Assembly (NCBI RefSeq): GCF_000026145.1
Contig: NC_009445.1
Coordinates: 4,650,001-4,714,000 of the forward strand
Source of the DNA: Bradyrhizobium sp. ORS 278
Lineage (GTDB): Bacteria; Pseudomonadota; Alphaproteobacteria; Rhizobiales; Xanthobacteraceae
Direction: 5' to 3'
DNA length: 64,000 nt
Shown here: piece by piece, positions 17,052-24,687 of the stretch
Layout of the letters: every line of letters begins with the position of its first letter
Numbering within the stretch: the stretch's first letter is position 1
Position numbers and translations under genes: made by a program
The notes under the pieces: generated by a model
Told to the model about the DNA's origin: nothing
Databases searched by the model: none
What the model saw: only the letters and a program-made list of their open reading frames with translations

Positions 17052-19343
17052 TTAGCCATTCACACGGTCGACCTTCGCCACGATCGTCTTGGCGCGCAGC
17101 TGGTTGATGATCGCCGAGAGATGCTTGAGGTCGTAGACTTCGAGATCGATCGTCAGCTCGGTGAAGTCCGGCGAGCGGCGGCTCATGCTGATATTGTCGA
17201 TGTTGCCGTCGTGCTCGGCAATGACGGTCGCCACCTGCGCGAGGCTGCCGGGCTCGTTGACGTTCTCGACCTTGATGCGCGCCGGAAAGCGCTGGGGCGT
17301 GGTTTCATCGACGTCCCAGCGCACGTCGAGCCAGCGCTCCGGCTCGTCCTCGAAATCCTTCAGCGCCGGCGACTGGATCGGATAGATCGTGATGCCCTCG
17401 CCCGGCGTGACGATGCCGACGATGCGGTCGCCCGGCACGGCGCCGCCATTGGGCGCGAACTTCACCGGCAGGCCGGAGTTGAGGCCGCTGATCGGAATCG
17501 CGAATGCGCCGCGCGCCGGCTCGGTTGCCGGTGCCGCGGTTTTTGCAGCCGGCGTTGCCGTCTTCTTGGCGCCATAGCGCACGACGCGCTCTTCCTTGTA
17601 GTCGGGATACATCGCGCGGGCGACGTCGGACGCCTTGATCTCGCCGCGCCCGACCGCCGCCATCACGTCCTCGATCGACGCCCGCGCCAGCCGCGGCAGC
17701 GCGCCCTTGAGCTTGTCGTCGGCATATTCGAGCTTGGTGCGCTCGAACAGGCGTTCGACGATGCGTCGGCCGAGCCCGGCATATTGATCGCGCACCGCGG
17801 TGCGCGTGGCGCGCCGGATCGCCGCCCGCGCCTTGCCGGTGATGGCGAGCGTCTCCCAGGCCGAGGGCGGCGCCGACTGCGCATCCGAGGTGAGCACCTC
17901 GACCTCGTCGCCGTTCTGCAGCTCCGACGAGAGCGCGGCGAACTTGCCGTTGATCTTGCAGCCGACGGCGCTGTTGCCGACATCGGTATGCACGGCATAG
18001 GCGAAGTCGATCACATTGGCGTGGCGCGGCAGCGCGATCAGCTTGCCCTTCGGCGTAAAGCAGAACACCTGATCGTGAAACAGCTCGAGCTTGGTGTGCT
18101 CGAGGAACTCCTCCGGATTGGCGCTCTCCGAGAGGATGCCGATGGTGTGGCGCAGCCAGGCGAACGCATTCGATTCGCGCTTCAGGAGCTCGGTCGGCGA
18201 GCCGATGTCGTCCTTGTAGAAGGCGTGCGCGGCGATGCCGAGCTCGGCGATCTGGTCCATGTCCTCGGTGCGGATCTGCAGCTCGACGCGCTGCTTGCCC
18301 GGCCCGATCACGGTGGTGTGGATGGAGCGATAGTCGTTCTGCTTCGGCGTCGAGATGTAATCCTTGAAGCGCCCCGGCACGACCGGCCAGGTCGTGTGCA
18401 CGATGCCGAGCGCGCGGTAGCAGGATTCGAGGTCCGGCATGATGACGCGGAAGCCGAAGATGTCGGACAGCTGCTCGAAGCCGATGGATTTGCGCTCCAT
18501 CTTGGTCCAGATCGAGAATGGCCGCTTGCGCCGGCCGAACACCCGGGCGGTCAGCCCATGGTCGCGGAACTTGCGCGCCAGCTGGCTCTCGATCTCGCCG
18601 ATCAGATTGCGGTTGCGGTCGGCCAGCGCGTCCAGCCGCTGCATCACGACGCCATAGGCCTGCGGATCGAGCGTGCGGAAGGAGAGATCCTCCAGCTCCT
18701 CGCGCATCTCCTGCATGCCCATGCGGCCGGCCAGCGGCGCATAGATGTCGAGCGTCTCCTCGGCGATGCGGCGGCGCGAGGCCTCCGGCACGAAGTCGAG
18801 CGTGCGCATGTTGTGCAGGCGGTCGGCGAGCTTGACGAGCAGCACGCGGACATCGTCGGCGATCGCCAGCAACAGCTTGCGCAGGTTCTCGGCCTGCTTG
18901 GCCTCCCGCGACACCAGCTCGAGCCGCTTCAGCTTGGTCAAACCCTCGACCAGCGCGCCGATCTCCGGCCCGAAGAAGCGGTCGATCTCGGCGCGGGTCG
19001 CCTCGGTATCCTCGATCGTGTCGTGCAGCAGCGCCGCGACGATCGTGGCGTCGTCCAGCTTGAGGTCGGTCAAAATGGCCGCGACCTCGAGGGGATGGGT
19101 AAAATACGGGTCGCCCGAGGCCCGCGTCTGCGAGCCGTGCGCCTTCATCGCGTACACATAGGCGCGATTGAGCAGATCCTCGTTCGTATCCGGATTGTAG
19201 GAACGGACCCGCTCGACGAGGTCGTACTGCCGCATCATGCGCGAGCGCGGCTTCGGCGGCCGCGGCCGCTCAGCCGGCGGCGCCACCGCGGCTGATTCGG
19301 CCGCCGCCTGCATCTGCTGAGGAGTGTGGCCCGGAACCACCAT
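17052..19343 (-). CDS. rsh: bifunctional (p)ppGpp synthetase/hydrolase (Rel/SpoT homologue)
   Basis: A 763-residue stringent-response enzyme, probably the main RSH protein of the cell. Order: HD hydrolase domain (His83 in FTHP, His107-Asp108 in LLHDT, Asp in LADRLHNM near 173), ppGpp synthetase domain containing RFKDYI, TGS domain (about 415-475), and a C-terminal ACT domain. The RxKD form of the synthetase motif is the one found in bifunctional enzymes rather than in synthesis-only RelA, and the HD residues are intact. The first 35 residues are a Pro/Ala-rich leader; Met36 or Met37 (MMRQYDLVERV) could be the true start. rpoZ just upstream is the classical spoT neighbour. Confidence 0.95.
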   Translation of the reverse strand: MVVPGHTPQQMQAAAESAAVAPPAERPRPPKPRSRMMRQYDLVERVRSYNPDTNEDLLNRAYVYAMKAHGSQTRASGDPYFTHPLEVAAILTDLKLDDATIVAALLHDTIEDTEATRAEIDRFFGPEIGALVEGLTKLKRLELVSREAKQAENLRKLLLAIADDVRVLLVKLADRLHNMRTLDFVPEASRRRIAEETLDIYAPLAGRMGMQEMREELEDLSFRTLDPQAYGVVMQRLDALADRNRNLIGEIESQLARKFRDHGLTARVFGRRKRPFSIWTKMERKSIGFEQLSDIFGFRVIMPDLESCYRALGIVHTTWPVVPGRFKDYISTPKQNDYRSIHTTVIGPGKQRVELQIRTEDMDQIAELGIAAHAFYKDDIGSPTELLKRESNAFAWLRHTIGILSESANPEEFLEHTKLELFHDQVFCFTPKGKLIALPRHANVIDFAYAVHTDVGNSAVGCKINGKFAALSSELQNGDEVEVLTSDAQSAPPSAWETLAITGKARAAIRRATRTAVRDQYAGLGRRIVERLFERTKLEYADDKLKGALPRLARASIEDVMAAVGRGEIKASDVARAMYPDYKEERVVRYGAKKTATPAAKTAAPATEPARGAFAIPISGLNSGLPVKFAPNGGAVPGDRIVGIVTPGEGITIYPIQSPALKDFEDEPERWLDVRWDVDETTPQRFPARIKVENVNEPGSLAQVATVIAEHDGNIDNISMSRRSPDFTELTIDLEVYDLKHLSAIINQLRAKTIVAKVDRVNG

Positions 19344-19440
19344 GGAAAATGACTAAACCTTTATCTTTGGGACCGAATCCACCCGACGGCAGGCGGTCGC
19401 AGCGCGACCTATGGTAATCACGAAATGACGTTCAAATGCA

Positions 19441-19465
19441 AAGGCCCGGACGATGTCCGGGCCTT
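19441..19465 (-). terminator. probable rpoZ terminator
   Basis: A perfect 10-bp stem (aaggcccgga / tccgggcctt) with a 5-base loop lies 50 bases past the rpoZ stop. On the minus strand it is followed by TTTGCATTT, a modest T-rich run. It would separate rpoZ from rsh, at least partly. Confidence 0.75.
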
Positions 19466-19514
19466 CACAATCTCACAAGTTAATCCAGGCTTGCGCCGGC
19501 GGTGATGAAGGACG

Positions 19515-19907
19515 TCACTCGTCCTCTTCCGGCTGCTCCTCCGGCGGAGCGAGACCTTCGAGACCCTTGAGCAGCTCTTCCTCGGTCATCCGCTCGACGG
19601 CGACCTCGGTGTCGTCAGCATCGACGCTGGCACCAGCCGAGCCGATCAGCGGCACCGTGTCGGGCTCGGGCTCGTCGACCTCGACGAACTTCTGCAGCGA
19701 ATGCACCAGTTCTTCCTTCAGATCCTCGGGAGAAATGGTCGAATCCGCAATCTCCCGGAGTGCCACAACGGGATTCTTGTCATTATCTCTGTCAATTGTA
19801 AGTTGCGAACCTGACGAGATCATACGCGCGCGATGCGCGGCCAGGAGGACCAGGTCAAACCGGTTGTCGACTTTATCGATACAATCTTCCACAGTGACGC
19901 GCGCCAT
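19515..19907 (-). CDS. rpoZ: RNA polymerase omega subunit
   Basis: A 130-residue omega subunit that assists beta' folding and, in proteobacteria, helps form a ppGpp site. The conserved N-terminal fold (about 1-65) begins [20 protein letters not shown], with the AAHRARMIS helix and the [10 protein letters not shown] segment. The C-terminal half is a long acidic tail ending [10 protein letters not shown], typical of rhizobial omega. The ATG is preceded by GGAG. Linkage with rsh fits joint control of transcription by ppGpp; a hairpin lies between the two genes. Confidence 0.96.
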   Translation of the reverse strand: MARVTVEDCIDKVDNRFDLVLLAAHRARMISSGSQLTIDRDNDKNPVVALREIADSTISPEDLKEELVHSLQKFVEVDEPEPDTVPLIGSAGASVDADDTEVAVERMTEEELLKGLEGLAPPEEQPEEDE

Positions 19908-19955
19908 TGTCGCTCCGGTCCTTTGTGTGCTTAATATGCTGATTATGTTGGGCTA

Positions 19956-19983
19956 GTTATAGAGACTGACCGGTTTTCGCAAG
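19956..19983 (-). promoter_or_regulatory. candidate rpoZ promoter overlapping a nested dyad
   Basis: Read on the minus strand: CTTGCG, 16 bases, TATAAC, ending about 49 bases before the rpoZ ATG, close to the rhizobial housekeeping promoter pattern CTTGAC-N17-CTATAT. A nested dyad (gaccggt 19968-19974 with accggtc 19996-20002, and ggcc...ggcc inside) overlaps the -35 side and could be an operator. The rest of the 344-base divergent gap (19908-20251) shows nothing else clear. Confidence 0.4.
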
Positions 19984-20251
19984 GCCAAACTGGCCACCGG
20001 TCTCTTTAACCGGCAAGGGGTGTCGAATTCCGGGACCTTGCTGACGGGCCGTCCGGAGCCGCCAAACATGGCTTTGGACAAGAAAACGCTTCATTGCGCG
20101 GTCACAAGTGCGCCTTTGTTGCCCCGATCAATCCCGTTTGCGGTAACGTCACACCTGACCGTCCGCACGCGCCTTGGCAGTATCTTGAGATGGAATGCGC
20201 GACCCACCCCATCGCGCCAAAAACAGAAGCTAACTGAACGCGAGACACTGA

Positions 20252-20902
20252 ATGTCATCTTCGACCAATAAGATTGCGCTCTTCATTGACGGCGCCAACC
20301 TATACGCAACGGCCAAGACGCTCGGCTTCGACATCGACTATAAGCGCCTCCTCAAGGAATTTCAGAGCCGCGGCACGCTGCTTCGTGCGTTCTACTACAC
20401 GGCCATTATCGAGGATCAGGAATATTCGTCGATTCGCCCCTTGATCGACTGGCTGGACTACAACGGCTACACGGTCGTGACCAAGGCGACCAAGGAGTTC
20501 ATCGACGCCAGCGGCCGCCGCAAGGTCAAGGGCAACATGGACATCGAGCTCGCGGTCGACGCCATGGAGCTTGCCGAGCACATCGACCAGATGGTGCTGT
20601 TCTCAGGTGACGGCGACTTCCGCTCGCTGGTCGAAGCAATGCAGCGCCGCGGTGTTCGCGTCACCGTGATCTCGACCATCTCGAGCCAGCCCCCGATGAT
20701 CGCCGACGAGCTGCGCCGCCAGGCGGACGTTTTCACCGACCTCGTCGAGTTGCAGTCGAAGCTCGGCCGCGATCCGTCCGAACGCCCGGCCCCGCGCGAG
20801 CCGCGCCACCATTCGCCGCAATTCCTGCAGCGCTCGACCACGCCGGCCGCTCGCACGCCCACGCCCACCACGACGTCTCCCGATGACGATTTCGAGGACT
20901 AG
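20252..20902 (+). CDS. NYN-domain (PIN-like) putative ribonuclease, LabA/DUF88 family
   Basis: A 216-residue protein with an N-terminal NYN nuclease domain (about 5-165). The acidic metal-site residues are visible: Asp13 in FIDGANLYAT, Asp97 in KGNMDIELAVDAM, and Asp120/Asp122 in FSGDGDF. NYN proteins are PIN-fold RNases; the bacterial LabA branch has few defined substrates. The tail (about 170-216) is Pro/Thr/Arg-rich and disordered, ending DDDFED. Its last 20 bases overlap the next gene if that gene starts at 20883. It is divergent from rpoZ. No toxin-antitoxin partner is seen, so a housekeeping RNA role is more likely. Confidence 0.88.
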   Translation: MSSSTNKIALFIDGANLYATAKTLGFDIDYKRLLKEFQSRGTLLRAFYYTAIIEDQEYSSIRPLIDWLDYNGYTVVTKATKEFIDASGRRKVKGNMDIELAVDAMELAEHIDQMVLFSGDGDFRSLVEAMQRRGVRVTVISTISSQPPMIADELRRQADVFTDLVELQSKLGRDPSERPAPREPRHHSPQFLQRSTTPAARTPTPTTTSPDDDFED

Positions 20903-21587
20903 GCCGGTCCCGCGCGGCACTCGAACGACCGATTCGGCCTCACATTCCTCAGTGGCTCACCCGACCGATCCGGACCGTGATTGTCCGCTGTGCCCGCGTC
21001 TGGTGGATTTCCGCACCGCGCAGCGGGCGCGCGAGCCGTCCTGGTTCAATGCGCCCGTTCCGTCGTTCGGCGACGCGAACGCCCGCCTCCTGATCGTCGG
21101 CCTGGCGCCGGGACTGCAGGGCGCCAACCGCACCGGCCGGCCGTTCACCGGCGATTACGCCGGCGAACTGCTGTACGGCACGCTGCTGCAATATGGTTTC
21201 GCCAAAGGCCGGTTCGACGCACGTCCGGATGACGGGCTGACCCTGATCGACTGCCGCATCAGCAATGCCGTGCGCTGCGTGCCGCCGCAGAACAAGCCGC
21301 TGCCGGCCGAGATCAACCAGTGCCGCAGCTTCCTCGCCGCCAGCATCGCCGCGATGCCGCGCCTGCGCAGCATCGTGGCGCTCGGCCGCATCTCGCATGA
21401 CACGCTGCTGAAGCTCCTCGGCCTGCGCGCCGCCGCAGCGCCGTTTTCCCATGGCGCCGTGCACCAGGCCGGCGGCATCAGGCTGTACGACAGCTACCAC
21501 TGCTCGCGCTACAACACGAACACCGGCGTGCTGACGACCGAGATGTTCCACGCAGTCTTCGCCCGCGTGAAGGCCGAGCTGGATTAG
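20883..21587 (+). CDS. uracil-DNA glycosylase, type 5 (Fe-S, UdgB-like)
   Basis: A 234-residue base-excision-repair glycosylase. The family-5 signature is clear: motif A GLAPGLQGANRTGRPFTGD at 73-91 and the C-terminal HCSRYNTNTG motif near 206-215. Four cysteines suited to a 4Fe-4S cluster are at 34, 37, 132 and 147. Type-5 enzymes remove uracil, hypoxanthine and related deaminated bases and lack the polar catalytic residue of classical UDG. An ATG at 20883 overlaps the NYN gene by 20 bases; a GTG at 20952 would remove 23 poorly conserved residues and is a good alternative. A terminator-like hairpin follows the stop. Confidence 0.92.
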   Translation: MTISRTRPVPRGTRTTDSASHSSVAHPTDPDRDCPLCPRLVDFRTAQRAREPSWFNAPVPSFGDANARLLIVGLAPGLQGANRTGRPFTGDYAGELLYGTLLQYGFAKGRFDARPDDGLTLIDCRISNAVRCVPPQNKPLPAEINQCRSFLAASIAAMPRLRSIVALGRISHDTLLKLLGLRAAAAPFSHGAVHQAGGIRLYDSYHCSRYNTNTGVLTTEMFHAVFARVKAELD

Positions 21588-21633
21588 TTCGGAGGAGCAA
21601 GCATTTCCGGACGCGAGCGCGGTGCCCATAACT

Positions 21634-21662
21634 GCGCCCTCTCCCCTTGTGGGAGAGGGCGC
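21634..21662. terminator. strong hairpin downstream of the uracil-DNA glycosylase
   Basis: A perfect 12-bp stem (gcgccctctccc / gggagagggcgc) with a 5-base loop. No T-run follows, so it may be either a bidirectional terminator between the convergent glycosylase and peroxiredoxin genes or another small dispersed palindrome. Confidence 0.55.
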
Positions 21663-21710
21663 TGTATCGGACAGCGTTCGCGCGGTCGAACTCATGAGTT
21701 GCCCGTCACC

Positions 21711-21829
21711 AGGGTGGGCAAAGGCGCGCCCGTGTCGTTGTCGTTCGCATTGCTGCTTCGCGCGCCGTGCCCACCGGCCTCACTCACCGGCACCGCCGGT
21801 GGGCACGCGCGGCCTGCTTTGCCCACCCT
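21711..21829. repeat. palindromic dispersed repeat (family C, copy 2)
   Basis: The outer arms agggtgggcaaa (from 21711) and tttgcccaccct (to 21829) match those of the element at 12276-12358. Inside is a second complementary pair, gcgcgccgtgcccaccggc and gccggtgggcacgcgcgg. It sits ten bases past the peroxiredoxin stop. Confidence 0.75.
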
Positions 21830-21838
21830 ACGCCTGTC

Positions 21839-22423
21839 TCAGGCCGTCGACGCTGGATGATCCTTCAGCCAGTCCAGCACGTCGGTCGCGTTCCGGTCTG
21901 GCGGGAACACCGGGTAGAACACGTGGGTGATGCGAGCGTCGTCGACGATCAGCGCGAGGCGCTTGATCAGGGTCAGGCCGGCGATCTCCATCGTCGGCAG
22001 GCGCAGCGCGTGGGTCAGTTCCAGCTTCTCGTCGGACAACACCGGGAACGGCAGATGCAGCCGCGAGGCCATCTCGGTCTGATAGGCGTTGCTCTGCGTC
22101 GACAGGCCGAAGACGTGCGTGGCGCCGGCCGCCTTGAGCTCGCCGAACAGGTCGCGGAAGCTGCAGGCCTGCGGCGTGCAGCCGCGTGCGCCCGGGATCA
22201 GGTCCCAGTCCTCGACCAGCGACACCTTGCCGGGCTCGCCGGTGCGCGGATAGGCGAACACCACCGTCCGTCCCGGCAGATCCGACAGCGTCACCAGCGA
22301 GTCGTCGGTGGCGCGCAGGCTGAGCGGCGGAAGGGTCATGCCGACGAGATGATCGGCCGCACCGTCATCGGCCGGCACCGGGATCTTGCTCCAGTCGACC
22401 TCCAGCAGGTTCTTCTGAGTCAT
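21839..22423 (-). CDS. peroxiredoxin (AhpC/TSA-Bcp family)
   Basis: A 194-residue thioredoxin-fold peroxidase. The peroxidatic cysteine is Cys82 in PGARGCTPQACSF, with Cys87 five residues on as probable resolving cysteine, the spacing seen in atypical 2-Cys Bcp/PrxQ enzymes. It reduces hydroperoxides in the cytosol using thioredoxin or a similar donor. ATG 22423 is chosen because the sequence upstream in frame (MPQPWDAP) is not family-like. It is the last gene of the dapA-mscL-smpB string, 94 bases beyond smpB. Confidence 0.88.
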   Translation of the reverse strand: MTQKNLLEVDWSKIPVPADDGAADHLVGMTLPPLSLRATDDSLVTLSDLPGRTVVFAYPRTGEPGKVSLVEDWDLIPGARGCTPQACSFRDLFGELKAAGATHVFGLSTQSNAYQTEMASRLHLPFPVLSDEKLELTHALRLPTMEIAGLTLIKRLALIVDDARITHVFYPVFPPDRNATDVLDWLKDHPASTA

Positions 22424-22517
22424 CGGTGCATCCCACGGCTGAGGCACTAAGAAGGTTTAGGCAAGGCTCTGGCGTTCAGACTGCGGCCCAGGCAAGCGCG
22501 CAACGGCTCGCAGCGCG

Positions 22518-22991
22518 TCAACCGCGCGCGCGCAGCAGGCGACCCTTCTCGCGGCCCCAATCGCGCTTCTTCTCGCTCTCGCGCTTGTCGTGCAGCTTCT
22601 TGCCCTTGGCGACAGCCAGCAGCAGCTTGGCGCGGCCACGCTCGTTGAAATAGAGCTTGAGCGGGATCAGCGTCATGCCCTCACGCTCGACCGCGCCCAT
22701 CAGCTTGTTGATCTGCTTGCGATGCAGCAAGAGCTTGCGCGGCCGCTTCGGCTCGTGATTGAAGCGGTTGGCCTGCAGATATTCGGGAATGTTGGCGTTG
22801 ATCAGCCATATCTCGCCGTCGCGGGAATCCGCATAGGATTCCGCGATCGTCGATTTGCCGCCGCGGACCGACTTCACCTCGGTGCCGGTCAGCGCAATGC
22901 CGGCCTCGATCGTGTCCTCGATCGCATAGTTGAACCGCGCCTTGCGGTTCTCGGCGGCAACGGTGATCTTCGGCTCGTTCTTGTTCGCCAC
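22518..22991 (-). CDS. smpB: SsrA-binding protein
   Basis: A 157-residue protein that binds tmRNA and brings it to stalled ribosomes for trans-translation. It shows the OB-fold signature [31 protein letters not shown] (about 15-45), the [25 protein letters not shown] region, and the basic C-terminal tail [21 protein letters not shown] that inserts in the mRNA channel. The length is normal. It begins one base after the mscL stop. The tmRNA gene itself is not in the window. Confidence 0.97.
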   Translation of the reverse strand: MANKNEPKITVAAENRKARFNYAIEDTIEAGIALTGTEVKSVRGGKSTIAESYADSRDGEIWLINANIPEYLQANRFNHEPKRPRKLLLHRKQINKLMGAVEREGMTLIPLKLYFNERGRAKLLLAVAKGKKLHDKRESEKKRDWGREKGRLLRARG

Positions 22992-22992
22992 G

Positions 22993-23409
22993 TCAGGCTT
23001 TCTTCAGGAGATCCCTGATTTCGGTGAGAAGCTCGACCTCGGCACTCGGCTTCGGCGGCGCGGCCGGAGCAGCCTCTTGCCGGCGCTTCAGCTTGTTCAT
23101 GCCGCGGATCACCATGAACAGCACGAAGGCGACGATGAAGAAGTTCAGCGTCAGCGTCAGGAAGCTGCCATAGGCGAGCACGGCGCCCTGCTTCTTTGCG
23201 TCCGCCAGGTTGGTCGCAGTGACCGACTTGGCGAGCGGAATGAAGTAGTTCGAAAAGTCCAAACCACCGGTGATGGCGCCGATGATCGGCATGATGATGT
23301 CGCCGACCAGCGAGGTCACGATGGCGCCGAACGCGCCGCCGATGATGACGCCGACCGCGAGGTCGACGACATTGCCCTTCATCGCGAATTCTCGGAATTC
23401 CTTCAACAT
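22993..23409 (-). CDS. mscL: large-conductance mechanosensitive channel
   Basis: A 138-residue inner-membrane pentameric channel that opens under hypo-osmotic shock. It has the N-terminal amphipathic helix [23 protein letters not shown]1 (about 14-45, with the gate residues in [22 protein letters not shown]), a periplasmic loop, TM2 (about 80-102) and a cytoplasmic helix ending [12 protein letters not shown]. The length is normal. It lies between dapA and smpB on the same strand, 38 bases past dapA. Confidence 0.97.
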   Translation of the reverse strand: MLKEFREFAMKGNVVDLAVGVIIGGAFGAIVTSLVGDIIMPIIGAITGGLDFSNYFIPLAKSVTATNLADAKKQGAVLAYGSFLTLTLNFFIVAFVLFMVIRGMNKLKRRQEAAPAAPPKPSAEVELLTEIRDLLKKA

Positions 23410-23447
23410 GTCTGTCTCCCCATCAGACGTGCAAGAAACGGCTCAGC

Positions 23448-24338
23448 TCAGTTGATCAGCCCGGCATGCACCATGGCCTGGCGCACCGCCACACGGGTCG
23501 GCTCGGACACCGGCACCATCGGCAGCCGCAGCTTCTCGTCGATCTTGCCGAGCAGCGACAGCGCGTATTTCACCGGCGCCGGGTTCGACTCGATGAACAA
23601 ATTGGTGTGCAGCGGCATCAGCTTGTCGTGGATCTTCAGCGCCGTGGCGACATCGCCCTTCTGCCAGGCAGCGTGGAACTCCGCGCACAGCCGCGGCGCC
23701 ACGTTCGACGTCACCGAGATGCAGCCATGGCCGCCATGGGCCATGTAGCCGATGATGGTGGCGTCCTCTCCGGAGAGCTGGTTGAACTCCGCGCCGAGCG
23801 CCGCGCGCTGCTGCGACACCCGCACCATGCTGGCGGTGGCGTCCTTCACGCCGGCGATGTTCTTCAGGTCGTACAGCCGCTTCATGGTGTCGACGGACAT
23901 GTCGATCACCGAGCGCGGCGGGATGTTGTAGATGATGATCGGAATGCCGATCGCGTCGTTGATCGCCTTGAAGTGCTGATACAGGCCTTCCTGCGTCGGC
24001 TTGTTGTAGTACGGCGTGACGACCAGCACGGCATCGGCGCCGGCCTTCTCGGCATGTTGGGCGAGCTCGACGGCCTCCTTGGTCGAATTTGAGCCGGCAC
24101 CGGCGACCACGGGCACCCTGCCCTTGGCCTCGGCGATGCACCACTCGACCACCTGCTTGTGCTCGTCATGGCTCAAGGTCGGACTCTCGCCGGTCGTGCC
24201 GACTGGCACGAGGCCGTTGGTCCCCTCATCGATCTGCCAGTTCACCAGGCTGCGGAACGCCGCCTCATCGACGGATCCGTTCTTGAAAGGGGTCACCAAG
24301 GCGGTGAAAGAGCCTCGGAAATTCGTCTTGGCTGCCAT
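23448..24338 (-). CDS. dapA: 4-hydroxy-tetrahydrodipicolinate synthase
   Basis: A 296-residue TIM-barrel aldolase that condenses pyruvate with aspartate semialdehyde, the first committed step to diaminopimelate and lysine. Schiff-base Lys165 (AGVKDATA), Tyr137 (IIYNIPPR) and the Thr48-Thr49 pair (VGTTGESPT) are all present. ATG 24338 has an upstream GGAGGGAG ribosome site, which rules out the longer in-frame extension. It heads the dapA-mscL-smpB string. Supply of diaminopimelate for peptidoglycan links it loosely to the divergent lytic transglycosylase. Confidence 0.97.
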   Translation of the reverse strand: MAAKTNFRGSFTALVTPFKNGSVDEAAFRSLVNWQIDEGTNGLVPVGTTGESPTLSHDEHKQVVEWCIAEAKGRVPVVAGAGSNSTKEAVELAQHAEKAGADAVLVVTPYYNKPTQEGLYQHFKAINDAIGIPIIIYNIPPRSVIDMSVDTMKRLYDLKNIAGVKDATASMVRVSQQRAALGAEFNQLSGEDATIIGYMAHGGHGCISVTSNVAPRLCAEFHAAWQKGDVATALKIHDKLMPLHTNLFIESNPAPVKYALSLLGKIDEKLRLPMVPVSEPTRVAVRQAMVHAGLIN

Positions 24339-24687
24339 GAAACTCCCTCCCAACGCGCGTTGCCCCAGAGCGAAGCGCACTTCATACCGGGTCTGGACAT
24401 CTGGCGGAAGGCCTGCCCTGACGTCGGCTGCCTTCTCAACAGGCACGCGAACTGATCGAATCAGCCCGGACTTCGGCTCTCCCGCGTCACGCCGCCGCTC
24501 AGTGGAACCCGGAAACCGATTGTCCGTCAGTTCGCGGACGGCCGTGACGCCGCCCTTCGGTCGTGATTTCGCCGCGGTGTTGGCGCAGGTTGCAAACGAT
24601 CCCGGTACATTTAGTATTTGTTCACCTTTTCGATAGACCAAGAGCGTCAGGGATCGAAGTCATCCGCCGCAAAGGAACGCCGTACCC
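24339..24687. other. divergent intergenic region between dapA and slt
   Basis: No gene is supported. It contains the dapA ribosome site (about 24344-24352) and, rightward, an AT-richer patch at about 24601-24640 (acatttagtatttgttcacc) that may hold the slt promoter. No perfect dyad was noticed. Confidence 0.45.

Noticed and set aside
16428..19295. Very long plus-strand open frame (over 950 codons) antisense to pdxJ and rsh
   Set aside because: It runs through two conserved minus-strand genes, has no domain and has Arg/Ala/Leu-biased content expected from antisense of high-GC codons.
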